From: Odiellus spinosus
Lineage: Eukaryota; Arthropoda; Arachnida; Opiliones; Phalangiidae
NCBI GenBank assembly: GCA_963920705.1
Contig: OY987225.1
Location: forward strand, 11,194,158-11,258,157
Reading direction: 5' to 3'
DNA: 64,000 nt
Both the position numbers and the translations under genes were made by a program. Positions 37,580 through 50,205 of this stretch are shown one piece after another; the first letter of the stretch is position 1, and each line of letters starts with the position of its first letter. The notes beneath the pieces were generated by a model. It did not search any database. It was not told the origin of the DNA and was given only the letters and a program-made list of their open reading frames with translations.

Positions 37580-40560
37580 CAAAAAACGTGATTCGAAAAA
37601 CGTGATTCGAAAAACGTGATTCGAAAAACGTGATTCGAAAAACGTGATTCGAAAAACGAGGTTCGAAGAAAGTGGTTCGAAAAACGTGGTTCGAAAAACG
37701 TGGTTCGAAAAACGTGATTCGAAAAACGTGATTCGAAAAACGTGATTCGAAAAACGTGATTCGAAAAACTTGGTTCGAAAAACGTGGTTCGAAAAACGAG
37801 GTTCGAAAAACGTGATTCGAAAAACGTGATTCGAAAAACGTGATTTGAAAAACGTGATTCGAAAAACGTCATTCGAAAAACGTGATTCGAAAAACGAGAT
37901 TCGAAAAACGAGATTCGAAAAACGAGATTCGAAAAACGTAATTCGAAAAACGTGATTCGAAAAACGTGACTCGAAAAACGTGATTCGAAAAACGTGATTC
38001 GAAAAACGTGACTCGAAAAACGTGATTCGAAAAACGTGATTCGAAAAACGTGGTTCGAAAAACGTGATTCGAAAAACGTGATTCGAAAAACGTGATTCGA
38101 AAAACGTGATTCGAAAAACGAGATTTGAAAAACGTGATTCGAAAAACGTGATTCGAAAAACGTGGTTCGAAAAACGTGATTCGAAAAACGTGATTCGAAA
38201 AACGTGGTTCGAAAAACGTGGTTCGAAAAACGTGGTTCGAAAAACGTGATTCGAAAAACGTCATTCGAAAAACGTGATTCGAAAAACGTCATTCGAAAAA
38301 CGTGATTCGAAAAACGTGGTTCGAAAAACGTGATTCGAAAAACGTGATTCGAAAAACGTGATTCGAAAAACGAGGTTCGAAGAAAGTGGTTCGAAAAACG
38401 TGGTTCGAAAAACGTGATTCGAAAAACGTGGTTCGAAAAACGTGATTCGAAAAACGTGATTCGAAAAACGTGATTCGAAAAACGTGATTCGAAAAACGTG
38501 GTTCGAAAAACGTGGTTCGAAAAACGTGATTCGAAAAACGTGATTCGAAAAACGTGATTCGAAAAACGTGATTCGAAAAACGTGATTCGAAAACTAGATT
38601 CGAAAAACGTGATTCGAAAAACGAGGTTCGAAGGAAGTGATTCGAAAAACGTGATTCGAAAAACGTGATTCGAAAAACGTGATTCGAAAAACGTGATTTG
38701 AAAAACGTGATTCGAAAAACGTGATTCGAAAAACGTGATTCGAAAAACGAGATTTGAAAAACGTGATTCGAAAAACGTGATTCGAAAAACGTGGTTCGAA
38801 AAACGTGATTCGAAAAACGTGATTCGAAAAACGTGATTCGAAAAACGTGGTTCGAAAAACGATGTTCGAAAAACGTGGTTCGAAAAACGTGATTCGAAAA
38901 ACGTGATTCGAAAACTAGATTCGAAAAACGTGATTCGAAAAACGAGGTTCGAAGGAAGTGGTTCGAAAAACGTGGTTCGAAAAACGTGGTTCGAAAAACG
39001 TGATTCGAAAAACGTGATTCGAAAAACGTGATTCGAAAAACGTGATTCGAAAAACGTGATTTGAAAAACGTGATTCGAAAAACGTGATTCGAAAAACGTC
39101 AGTCGAAAAACGTCATTCGAAAAACGTGATTCGAAAAACGTCATTCGAAAAACGTGATTCGAAAAACGTCATTCGAAAAACGTGATTCAAAAAACTTCAT
39201 TCGAAAAACGTCATTCGAAAAACGTCATTCGAAAAACCTCATTCGAAAAACGTCATTCGAAAAACGTCATTCGAAAAACGTCATTCGAAAAACGTCATTC
39301 GAAAAACGTCATTCGAAAAACGTGATTCGAAAAACGGGATTCGAAAAACGTGATTCGATAAACGTGATTCGAAAAACGTGATTCGAAAAACGTGATTCGA
39401 AAAACGTGATTCGAAAAACGTGATTCGAAAAACGTGATTCGAAAAACGTGATTCGATAAACGTGATTCGAAAAACGTGATTCGAAAAACGTGATTCGAAA
39501 AACGTGATTCGAAAAACTTGATTCGAAAAACGTGATTCGAAAAACGTGATTCGAAAAACGTGGTTCGAAAAACGTGATTCGAAAAACGTGATTCGAAAAA
39601 CGTGGTTCGAAAAACGTGATTCGAAAAACGTGATTCGAAAAACGTGGTTCGAAAAACGTGGTTCGAAAAACGTGGTTCGAAAAACGTGATTCGAAAAACG
39701 TGATTCGAAAAACGTGATTCGAAAAGCGTGATTCGAAAAACGTGATTCGAAACTAGATTCGAAAAACGTGATTCGAAAAACGAGGTTCGAAGGAAGTGGT
39801 TCGAAAAACGTGGTTCGAAAAACGTGATTCGAAAAACGTGATTCGAAAAACGTGATTCGAAAAACGTGATTCGAAAAACGTGATTTGAAAAACGTGATTC
39901 GAAAAACGTGATTCGAAAAACGTGATTCGAAAAACGTGATTCGAAAAACGTGATTCGAAAAACGTGATTCGAAAAACGTGATTCGAAAAGCGTGATTCGA
40001 AAAACGTGATTCGAAACTAGATTCGAAAAACGTGATTCGAAAAACGAGGTTCGAAGGAAGTGGTTCGAAAAACGTGGTTCGAAAAACGTGATTCGAAAAA
40101 CGTGATTCGAAAAACGTGATTCGAAAAACGTGATTCGAAAAACGTGATTCGAAAAACGTGATTCGAAAAACGTGATTCGAAAAACGTGATTCGAAAAACG
40201 TGATTCGAAAAACGAGATTTGAAAAACGTGATTCGAACAACGTGATTCGAAAAACGTGGTTCGAAAAACGTGATTCGAAAAACGTGATTCGAAAAACGTG
40301 GTTCGAAAAACGTGGTACGAAAAACGTGGTTCGAAAAACGTGATTCGAAAAACGTGATTCGAAAAACGTGATTCGAAAAACGTGATTCGAAAAACGTGAT
40401 TCGAAAACTAGATTCGAAAAACGTGATTCGAAAAACGAGGTTCGAAGGAAGTGGTTCGAAAAACGTGGTTCGAAAAACGTGGTTCGAAAAACGTGATTCG
40501 AAAAACGTAATTCGAAAAACGTGATTCGAAAAACGTGATTCGAAAAACGTGATTTGAAAA
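37580..40560 (+). repeat. Segment repeated 5.0 kb downstream (first copy)
   Basis: It matches about 42,590-45,545: GTCAGTCG (39,098/44,141, offset 5,043) and 12-bp CTAG monomers (39,751/44,751 and 40,015/45,015, offset 5,000). Its first part (about 37,100-38,700) also matches 40,630-42,240 at an offset of 3,533 bp, so at least two overlapping duplication events are recorded here. Confidence 0.78.
39746..39766 (+). repeat. Shortened CTAG monomer, 12-bp form (example)
   Basis: ATTCGAAACTAG is two bases shorter than the standard unit. The 13-bp form ATTCGAAAACTAG is the usual one across domain B. The 12-bp form is found at about 39,746, 40,010, 44,746 and 45,010, and inverted near 51,003, 51,270, 53,979, 54,255, 58,893 and 59,159. 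Other short monomers: TTTGAAACG near 36,547 (inverted near 62,321), TTCAAAAACG near 32,243, 34,284 and 47,641, and simple one-A losses near 15,275, 17,806, 18,603, 19,428, 20,155 and 25,489. Confidence 0.85.
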
Positions 40561-42589
40561 ACGTGATTCGAAAAACGTGATTTGAAAAACGTGATTCGAA
40601 AAACGTGATTCGAAAACTAGATTCGAAAAACGTGATTCGAAAAACGTGATTCGAAAAACGTCATTCGAAAAACGTGATTCGAAAAACGTCATTCAAAAAA
40701 CGTGATTCGAAAAACGTCATTCGAAAAACGTCATTCGAAAAACGTCATTCGAAAAACGTCATTCGAAAAACGTCATTCGAAAAACGTCATTCGAAAAACG
40801 TCATTCGAAAAACGTCATTCGAAAAACGTCATTCGAAAAACGTGATTCGAAAAACGTGATTCGAAAAACGTGATTCGATAAACGTGATTCGAAAAACGTG
40901 ATTCGAAAAACGTGATTCGAAAAACGTGATTCGAAAAACGAGATTTGAAAAACGTGATTCGAAAAACGTGATTCGAAAAACGTGGTTCGAAAAACGTAGT
41001 TCGAAAAACGTGATTCGAAAAACGTGATTCGAAAACTAGATTCGAAAAACGTGATTCGAAAAACGAGGTTCGAAGAAAGTGGTTCGAAAAACGTGGTTCG
41101 AAAAAAGTGGTTCAAAAAACGTGATTCGAAAAACGTGATTCGAAAAACGTGATTCGAAAAACGTGATTCGAAAAACGTGATTCGAAAAACGAGGTTCGAA
41201 GAAAGTGGTTCGAAAAACGTGGTTCGAAAAACGTGGTTCGAAAAACGTGATTCGAAAAACGTGATTCGAAAAACGTGATTCGAAAAACGTGATTCGAAAA
41301 ACTTGGTTCGAAAAACGTGGTTCGAAAAACGAGGTTCGAAAAACGTGATTCGAAAAACGTGATTCGAAAAACGTGATTTGAAAAACGTGATTCGAAAAAC
41401 GTCATTCGAAAAACGTGATTCGAAAAACGAGATTCGAAAAACGAGATTCGAAAAACGAGATTCGAAAAACGTAATTCGAAAAACGTGATTCGAAAAACGT
41501 GACTCGAAAAACGTGATTCGAAAAACGTGATTCGAAAAACGTGACTCGAAAAACGTGATTCGAAAAACGTGATTCGAAAAACGTTGTTCGAAAAACGTGA
41601 TTCGAAAAACGTGATTCGAAAAACGTGATTCGAAAAACGTGATTCGAAAAACGTGGTTCGAAAAACGTGATTCGAAAAACGTGATTCGAAAAACGTGATT
41701 CGAAAAACGTGATTCGAAAAACGTGATTCGAAAAACGAGGTTCGAAGAAAGTGGTTCGAAAAACGTGGTTCGAAAAACGTGATTCGAAAAACGTGGTTCG
41801 AAAAACGTGATTCGAAAAACGTGATTCGAAAAACGTGATTCGAAAAACGTGATTCGAAAAACGTGGTTCGAAAAACGTGGTTCGAAAAACGTGATTCGAA
41901 AAACGTGATTCGAAAAACGTGATTCGAAAAACGTGATTCGAAAAACGTGATTCGAAAACTAGATTCGAAAAACGTGATTCGAAAAACGAGGTTCGAAGGA
42001 AGTGATTCGAAAAACGTGATTCGAAAAACGTGATTCGAAAAACGTGATTCGAAAAACGTGATTTGAAAAACGTGATTCGAAAAACGTGATTCGAAAAACG
42101 TGATTCGAAAAACGAGATTTGAAAAACGTGATTCGAAAAACATGATTCGAAAAACGTGATTCGAAAAACGAGGTTCGAAGGAAGTGATTCGAAAAACGTG
42201 ATTCGAAAAACGTGATTCGAAAAACGTGATTCGAAAAACGTGATTTGAAAAACGTGATTCGAAAAACGTGATTCGAAAAACGTGATTCGAAAAACGAGAT
42301 TTGAAAAACGTGATTCGAAAAACGTGATTCGAAAAACGAGATTTGAAAAACGTGATTCGAAAAACATGATTCGAAAAACGTGGTTCGAAAAACGTGATTC
42401 GAAAAACATGATTCGAAAAACGTGATTCGAAAAACGTGATTCGAAAAACGTGGTTCGAAAAACGATGTTCGAAAAACGTGGTTCGAAAAACGTGATTCGA
42501 AAAACGTGATTAGAAAACTAGATTCGAAAAACGTGATTCGAAAAACGAGGTTCGAAGGAAGTGGTTCGAAAAACGTGGTTCGAAAAACG

Positions 42590-45545
42590 TGGTTCGAAAA
42601 ACGTGATTCGAAAAACGTGATTCGAAAAACGTGATTCGAAAAACGTGATTCGAAAAACGTCAGTCGAAAAACGTCATTCGAAAAACGTGATTCGAAAAAC
42701 GTCATTCGAAAAACGTGATTCGAAAAACGTCATTCGAAAAACGTGATTCAAAAAACTTCATTCGAAAAACGTCATTCGAAAAACGTCATTCGAAAAACGT
42801 CATTCGAAAAACGTCACTCGAAAAACGTCATTCGAAAAACGTCATTCGAAAAACGTCATTCGAAAAACGTCATTCGAAAAACGTGATTCGAAAAACGGGA
42901 TTCGAAAAACGTGATTCGATAAACGTGATTCGAAAAACGTGATTCGAAAAACGTGATTCGAAAAACGTGATTCGAAAAACGTGATTCGAAAAACGTGATT
43001 CGAAAAACGTGATTCGATAAACGTGATTCGAAAAACGTGATTCGAAAAACGTGATTCGAAAAACGTGATTCGAAAAACTTGATTCGAAAAACGTGATTCG
43101 AAAAACGTGATTCGAAAAACGAGATTTGAAAAACGTGATTCGAAAAACGTGATTCGAAAAACGTGGTTCGAAAAACGTGATTCGAAAAACGTGATTCGAA
43201 AAACGTGGTTCGAAAAACGTGGTTCGAAAAACGTGGTTCGAAAAACGTGATTCGAAAAACGTCATTCGAAAAACGTGATTCGAAAAACGTCATTTGAAAA
43301 ACGTGATTCGAAAAACGTGGTTCGAAAAACGTGATTCGAAAAACGTGATTCGAAAAACGTGATTCGAAAAACGAGGTTCGAAGAAAGTGGTTCGAAAAAC
43401 GTGATTCGAAAAACGAGGTTCGAAGAAAGTGGTTCGAAAAACGTGGTTCGAAAAACGTGATTCGAAAAACGTGGTTCGAAAAACGTGATTCGAAAAACGT
43501 GATTCGAAAAACGTGATTCGAAAAACGTGATTCGAAAAACGTGGTTCGAAAAACGTGGTTCGAAAAACGTGATTCGAAAAACGTGATTCGAAAAACGTGA
43601 TTCGAAAAACGTGATTCGAAAAACGTGATTCGAAAACTAGATTCGAAAAACGTGATTCGAAAAACGAGGTTCGAAGGAAGTGATTCGAAAAACGTGATTC
43701 GAAAAACGTGATTCGAAAAACGTGATTCGAAAAACGTGATTTGAAAAACGTGATTCGAAAAACGTGATTCGAAAAACGTGATTCGAAAAACGAGATTTGA
43801 AAAACGTGATTCGAAAAACGTGATTCGAAAAACGTGGTTCGAAAAACGTGATTCGAAAAACGTGATTCGAAAAACGTGATTCGAAAAACGTGGTTCGAAA
43901 AACGATGTTCGAAAAACGTGGTTCGAAAAACGTGATTCGAAAAACGTGATTCGAAAACTAGATTCGAAAAACGTGATTCGAAAAACGAGGTTCGAAGGAA
44001 GTGGTTCGAAAAACGTGGTTCGAAAAACGTGGTTCGAAAAACGTGATTCGAAAAACGTGATTCGAAAAACGTGATTCGAAAAACGTGATTCGAAAAACGT
44101 GATTTGAAAAACGTGATTCGAAAAACGTGATTCGAAAAACGTCAGTCGAAAAACGTCATTCGAAAAACGTGATTCGAAAAACGTCATTCGAAAAACGTGA
44201 TTCGAAAAACGTCATTCGAAAAACGTGATTCAAAAAACTTCATTCGAAAAACGTCATTCGAAAAACGTCATTCGAAAAACGTCATTCGAAAACGTCATTC
44301 GAAAAACGTCATTCGAAAAACGTCATTCGAAAAACGTCATTCGAAAAACGTCATTCGAAAAACGTGATTCGAAAAACGGGATTCGAAAAACGTGATTCGA
44401 TAAACGTGATTCGAAAAACGTGATTCGAAAAACGTGATTCGAAAAACGTGATTCGAAAAACGTGATTCGAAAAACGTGATTCGAAAAACGTGATTCGATA
44501 AACGTGATTCGAAAAACGTGATTCGAAAAACGTGATTCGAAAAACGTGATTCGAAAAACTTGATTCGAAAAACGTGATTCGAAAAACGTGATTCGAAAAA
44601 CGTGGTTCGAAAAACGTGATTCGAAAAACGTGATTCGAAAAACGTGGTTCGAAAAACGTGGTTCGAAAAACGTGGTTCGAAAAACGTGATTCGAAAAACG
44701 TGATTCGAAAAACGTGATTCGAAAAGCGTGATTCGAAAAACGTGATTCGAAACTAGATTCGAAAAACGTGATTCGAAAAACGAGGTTCGAAGGAAGTGGT
44801 TCGAAAAACGTGGTTCGAAAAACGTGATTCGAAAAACGTGATTCGAAAAACGTGATTCGAAAAACGTGATTCGAAAAACGTGATTTGAAAAACGTGATTC
44901 GAAAAACGTGATTCGAAAAACGTGATTCGAAAAACGTGATTCGAAAAACGTGATTCGAAAAACGTGATTCGAAAAACGTGATTCGAAAAGCGTGATTCGA
45001 AAAACGTGATTCGAAACTAGATTCGAAAAACGTGATTCGAAAAACGAGGTTCGAAGGAAGTGGTTCGAAAAACGTGGTTCGAAAAACGTGATTCGAAAAA
45101 CGTGATTCGAAAAACGTGATTCGAAAAACGTGATTCGAAAAACGTGATTTGAAAAACGTGATTCGAAAAACGTGATTCGAAAAACGTGATTCGAAAAACG
45201 TGATTCGAAAAACGAGATTTGAAAAACGTGATTCGAAAAACGTGATTCGAAAAACGTGGTTCGAAAAACGTGATTCGAAAAACGTGATTCGAAAAACGTG
45301 GTTCGAAAAACGTGGTACGAAAAACGTGGTTCGAAAAACGTGATTCGAAAAACGTGATTCGAAAAACGTGATTCGAAAAACGTGATTCGAAAACTAGATT
45401 CGAAAAACGTGATTCGAAAAACGAGGTTCGAAGGAAGTGGTTCGAAAAACGTGGTTCGAAAAACGTGGTTCGAAAAACGTGATTCGAAAAACGTGATTCG
45501 AAAAACGTGATTCGAAAAACGTGATTCGAAAAACGTGATTTGAAA
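42590..45545 (+). repeat. Segment repeated 5.0 kb upstream (second copy)
   Basis: Partner of 37,580-40,560. It has a private 13-bp GTCATT monomer near 44,285 that is also present, inverted, near 51,727 and 54,725. That private deletion confirms this copy, not the 37.6-kb one, is the left-arm source matching the duplicated right-arm segment. Confidence 0.78.
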
Positions 45546-46631
45546 AACGTGATTCGAAAAACGTGATTCGAAAAACGTGATTCGAAAAACGTGATTCGAA
45601 AAACGTCAGTCGAAAAACGTCATTCGAAAAACGTGATTCGAAAAACGTCATTCGAAAAACGTGATTCGAAAAACGTGATTCGAAAAACGTGATTCGAAAA
45701 ACGTGATTCGAAAAACGTGATTTGAAAAACGTGATTCGAAAAACGTGATTCGAAAAACGTGGTTCGAAAAACGTGATTCAAAAAACGTGATTCGAAAAAC
45801 GTGATTCGAAAAACGTGATTCGAAAAACGTGGTTCGAAAAACGTGATTCGAAAAACGTGATTCGAAAAACGTGATTCGAAAAACGAGGTTCGAAGAAAGT
45901 GGTTCGAAAAACGTGGTTCGAAAAACGTGATTCGAAAAACGTGGTTCGAAAAACGTGATTCGAAAAACGTGATTCGAAAAACGTGATTCGAAAAACGTGA
46001 TTCGAAAAACGTGGTTCGAAAAACGTGGTTCGAAAAACGAGGTTCGAAAAACGTGATTCGAAAAACGTGATTCGAAAAACGTGATTTGAAAAACGTGATT
46101 CGAAAAACGTCATTCGAAAAACGTGATTCGAAAAACGAGATTCGAAAAACGAGATTCGAAAAACGAGATTCGAAAAACGTGATTCGAAAAACGTGATTCG
46201 AAAAACGTGACTCGAAAAACGTGATTCGAAAAACGTGATTCGAAAAGCGTGACTCGAAAAACGTGATTCGAAAAACGTGATTCGAAAAACGTGGTTCGAA
46301 AAACGTGATTCGAAAAACGTGATTCGAAAAACGTGATTCGAAAAACGTGGTTCGAAAAACGTGGTTCGAAAAACGAGGTTCGAAAAACGTGATTCGAAAA
46401 ACGTGATTCGAAAAACGTGATTTGAAAAACGTGATTCGAAAAACGAGATTCGAAAAACGAGATTCGAAAAACGAGATTCGAAAAACGTGATTCGAAAAAC
46501 GTGATTCGAAAAACGTGACTCGAAAAACGTGATTCGAAAAACGTGATTCGAAAAACGTGACTCGAAAAACGTGATTCGAAAAACGTGATTCGAAAAACGT
46601 GATTCGAAAAACGTGATTCGAAAAACGTGAT

Positions 46632-47645
46632 TCGAGTTACGTGATTCGAATAGCGTGATTCGAAAAGCGTTTTTCGAAAAACGTGATTCGAGTAGCGTGA
46701 TTCGAAAAACGTGACTCGAAAAACGTGATTCGAAAAACGTGATTCGAAAAACGTGATTCGAAAAACGTGATTCGAGTTACGTGATTCGAATAGCGTGATT
46801 CGAAAAGCGTGATTCGAAAAGCGTGATTCAAAAAACGTGATTCGAATAGCGTGATTCGAAAAGCTTGATTCGAAAAACATGATTCGAATAACATGATTCG
46901 AATAGCATGATTCGAATAGCATGATTCGAAAAACATGATTCGAAAAACATGATTCGAAAAACGTGATTCGAAAAGCGTGATTCGAAAAGCGTGATTCGAA
47001 AAACGTGATTCGAAAAACGTGATTCGAAAAACGTGATTCGAAAAACGTGATTCGAAAAACGTGATTCGAAAAGCGTGATTCGAAAAGCGTGATTCGAAAA
47101 TTGTGATTCGAAAAACGTGATTCGAAAAGAGTGATTCCAAAAGCGTGATTCGAAAAACGTGATTCGAAAAACGTGATTCGAATAACGTGATTCGATTAGC
47201 GTGTTTCGAAAAGCGTGATTCGAAAAACGTGATTCAAATAGCGTGATTCGAAAAACGTGATTCGAAAAACGTGACTCGAAAAGCGTGATACGAAAAGCGT
47301 GATTCGAAAAACGTGATTCGAAAAACGTGATTCGAAAAACGTGATTCGAAAAGCGTGATTCGAAAAGCGTGATTCGAAAAGCGTGATTCGAAAAACGTGA
47401 TTCGAATAACGTGATTCGAATAGCGTGATTCGAATAGCGTGATTCGAAAAGCTTTATTCGAAAAACGTGATTCAAATAGCGTGATTCGAAAAACGTGATT
47501 CGAAAAACGTGATTCGAAAAGCGTGATTCGAAAAACGTGATTCGAAAAACGTGATTCGAAAAACGTGATTCGAAAAACGTGATTCGAAAAGCGTGATTCG
47601 AAAAGCGTGATTCGAAAAACGTGATTCGAAAAACGTGATTCAAAA
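46632..47645 (+). repeat. A-like island inside domain B (3)
   Basis: This island matches island 1 at an offset of 15,398 bp. It opens with two CGAGTTACG monomers 140 bp apart (46,631 and 46,771), a small 10-monomer duplication. It carries the AAGCTT and AATAGCATG run at about 46,860-46,920. The inversion maps inside this island: its mirror image starts at the junction. Confidence 0.82.
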
Positions 47646-48559
47646 ACGTGATTCGAAAAACGTGATTCGAAAAACGTGATTCGAAAAACGTGATTCGAAA
47701 AACGTGATTCGATAAACGTGATTCGAAAAACGTGATTCGAAAATCGAGATTCGAAAAACATGATTCGAAAAACGTGATTCGAAAAACGAGATTCGAAAAA
47801 CGTGATTCGAAAAACGTCATTCAAAAAACGTCATTCGAAAAACGTCATTCGAAAAACGTCATTCGAAAAACGTCATTCGAAAAACGTCATTCGAAAAACT
47901 TGATTCGAAAAACGGGATTCAAAAAACGTGATTCGATAAACGTGATTCGAAAAACGTGATTCGAAAAACGTGATTCGAAAAACGTGATTCGAAAAACGAG
48001 ATTTGAAAAACGTGATTCGAAAAACGTGATTCGAAAAACGTGGTTCGAAAAACGTGATTCGAAAAACGTGATTCGAAAAACGTGATTCGAAAAACGTGGT
48101 TCGAAAAACGATGTTCGAAAAACGTGGTTCGAAAAACGTGATTCGAAAAACGTGATTCGAAAACTAGATTCGAAAAACGTGATTCGAAAAACGAGGTTCG
48201 AAGGAAGTGGTTCGAAAAACGTGGTTCGAAAAACGTGGTTCGAAAAACGTGATTCGAAAAACGTGATTCGAAAAACGTGATTCGAAAAACGTGATTCGAA
48301 AAAAGTGATTTGAAAAACGTGATTCGAAAAACGTGATTCGAAAAACGTCAGTCGAAAAACGTCATTCGAAAAACGTGATTCGAAAAACGTCATTCGAAAA
48401 ACGTGATTCGAAAAACGTCATTCGAAAAACGTGATTCGAAAAACTTCATTCGAAAAACGTCATTCGAAAAACGTCATTCGAAAAACGTCACTCGAAAAAC
48501 GTCATTCGAAAAACGTCATTCGAAAAACGTCATTCGAAAAACGTGATTCGAAAAACGGG
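47450..48559 (+). other. Spacer between the inverted-repeat arms
   Basis: About 1.1 kb of plus-oriented satellite has no mirrored partner next to the junction. It continues the module seen at about 32,052-33,160 and 34,093-35,150: the GCTTTATT monomer (47,451), CTTGATT plus CGGGATT (47,895 on), the CTAG signature (48,163) and a GTCATT block (48,345-48,540). Its last monomer before the flip is the CGGGATT type, which in the other copies also follows a GTCATT block. The left side is therefore collinear with its relatives up to the flip. Confidence 0.85.
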
Positions 48560-48585
48560 ATTCGAATCACGTTTTTCGAATCACG
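48542..48585. other. Orientation-flip junction
   Basis: Plus-oriented monomers end and minus-oriented monomers begin within GATTCGAATC at 48,559-48,568; ATTCGAAT (48,560-48,567) belongs equally to both strands. The surrounding 44 bp form a palindrome with one mismatched pair (48,558 G against 48,569 A). No extra bases are inserted, and the 14-bp register is preserved through the shared TTCGAA. This is the only change of array orientation in the window. Confidence 0.95.
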
Positions 48586-49400
48586 CTATTCGAATCACGT
48601 TATTCGAATCACGTTTTTCGAATCACGCTTTTCGAATCACGCTTTTCGAATCACGCTTTTCGAATCACGTTTTTCGAATCACGTTTTTCGAATCACGTTT
48701 TTCGAATCACGCTTTTCGTATCACGCTTTTCGAGTCACGTTTTTCGAATCACGTTTTTCGAATCACGCTATTTGAATCACGTTTTTCGAATCACGCTTTT
48801 CGAATCACGCTAATCGAATCACGTTATTCGAATCACGTTTTTCGAATCACGTTTTTCGAATCACGCTTTTGGAATCACTCTTTTCGAATCACGTTTTTCG
48901 AATCACAATTTTCGAATCACGCTTTTCGAATCACGCTTTTCTAATCACGTTTTTCGAATCACGTTTTTCGAATCACGTTTTTCGAATCACGTTTTTCGAA
49001 TCACGTTTTTCGAATCACGCTTTTCGAATCACGCTTTTCGAATCACGTTTTTCGAATCATGTTTTTCGAATCATGTTTTTCGAATCATGCTATTCGAATC
49101 ATGCTATTCGAATCATGTTATTCGAATCATGTTTTTCGAATCAAGCTTTTCGAATCACGCTATTCGAATCACGTTTTTTGAATCACGCTTTTCGAATCAC
49201 GCTTTTCGAATCACGCTATTCGAATCACGTAACTCGAATCACGTTTTTCGAATCACGTTTTTCGAATCACGTTTTTCGAATCACGTTTTTCGAGTCACGT
49301 TTTTCGAATCACGCTACTCGAATCACGTTTTTCGAAAAACGCTTTTCGAATCACGCTATTCGAATCACGTAACTCGAATCACGTTTTTCGAATCACGTTT
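48560..49400 (-). repeat. A-like island, inverted copy next to the junction
   Basis: Reverse complement of about 46,609-47,449, including AAGCTT (49,145), the CATGATT run, the palindrome at 49,326 and both TAACTCG monomers. It differs from its partner at a few bases, such as TTCTAATC near 48,939. Confidence 0.88.
49326..49341. repeat. Perfect 16-bp local palindrome in the right arm
   Basis: This is the mirror image of the palindrome at 46,668-46,683; the coordinates sum to 96,009, the constant for this part of the inverted repeat. It lies about 770 bp from the orientation flip, so it is not the flip point itself. Confidence 0.85.
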
Positions 49401-50205
49401 TTCGAATCACGTTTTTCGAATCACGTTTTTCGAATCACGTTTTTCGAGTCACGTTTTTCGAATCACGTTTTTCGAATCACGTTTTTCGAGTCACGTTTTT
49501 CGAATCACGTTTTTCGAATCACGTTTTTCGAATCTCGTTTTTCGAATCTCGTTTTTCGAATCTCGTTTTTCGAATCACGTTTTTCAAATCACGTTTTTCG
49601 AATCACGTTTTTCGAATCACGTTTTTCGAACCTCGTTTTTCGAACCACGTTTTTCGAACCACGTTTTTCGAATCACGTTTTTCGAATCACGTTTTTCGAA
49701 TCACGTTTTTCGAACCACGTTTTTCGAATCACGTTTTTCGAATCACGTTTTTCGAGTCACGCTTTTCGAATCACGTTTTTCGAATCACGTTTTTCGAGTC
49801 ACGTTTTTCGAATCACGTTTTTCGAATCACGTTTTTCGAATCTCGTTTTTCGAATCTCGTTTTTCGAATCTCGTTTTTCGAATCACGTTTTTCGAATGAC
49901 GTTTTTCGAATCACGTTTTTCAAATCACGTTTTTCGAATCACGTTTTTCGAATCACGTTTTTCGAACCTCGTTTTTCGAACCACGTTTTTCGAACCACGT
50001 TTTTCGAATCACGTTTTTCGAATCACGTTTTTCGAATCACGTTTTTCGAATCACGTTTTTCGAACCACGTTTTTCGAATCACGTTTTTCGAACCACGTTT
50101 TTCGAACCACTTTCTTCGAACCTCGTTTTTCGAATCACGTTTTTCGAATCACGTTTTTCGAATCACGTTTTTCGAACCACGTTTTTCGAATCACGTTTTT
50201 CGAAT

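Larger units (their letters stand above)
34871..47449 (+). repeat. Left arm of the long inverted repeat
   Basis: This is the plus-oriented partner of 48,560-64,000. Diagnostic variants occur in mirrored order: the ACGAGTTA-type monomers (46,631 and 46,771), the TTTTTCGAAAAA palindrome (46,668-46,683), the ACTCG runs, the CTAG signature and the GTCATT blocks. The arm begins at 34,871 only because its partner is cut at the window end; the true arm may be longer. It holds one copy (about 42,860-45,803) of a segment that is present twice on the right. Confidence 0.92.
27401..48559 (+). repeat. Subfamily B domain of the satellite, plus orientation
   Basis: From here the GCGTG and CATG variants nearly vanish, and AACGTG monomers dominate with GTGGTTCG, GTGACTCG, GAGATTTG, GAGATTCG and GTCATTCG types. 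A recurring signature is a shortened monomer with CTAG, then one standard monomer, then GAGGTTCG and GAAGGAAGTGG (or GAAGAAAGTGG), then GTGGTTCG monomers. It recurs at about 27,505, 27,928, 28,636, 28,890, 29,308, 32,847, 33,326, 34,888, 35,336, 35,868, 37,083, 37,500, 38,582, 38,912, 39,752, 40,016, 40,407, 41,035, 41,957, 42,516, 43,635, 43,957, 44,752, 45,016, 45,393 and 48,163. Orientation is the same as domain A. Three islands of A-like monomers interrupt it. Confidence 0.88.
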
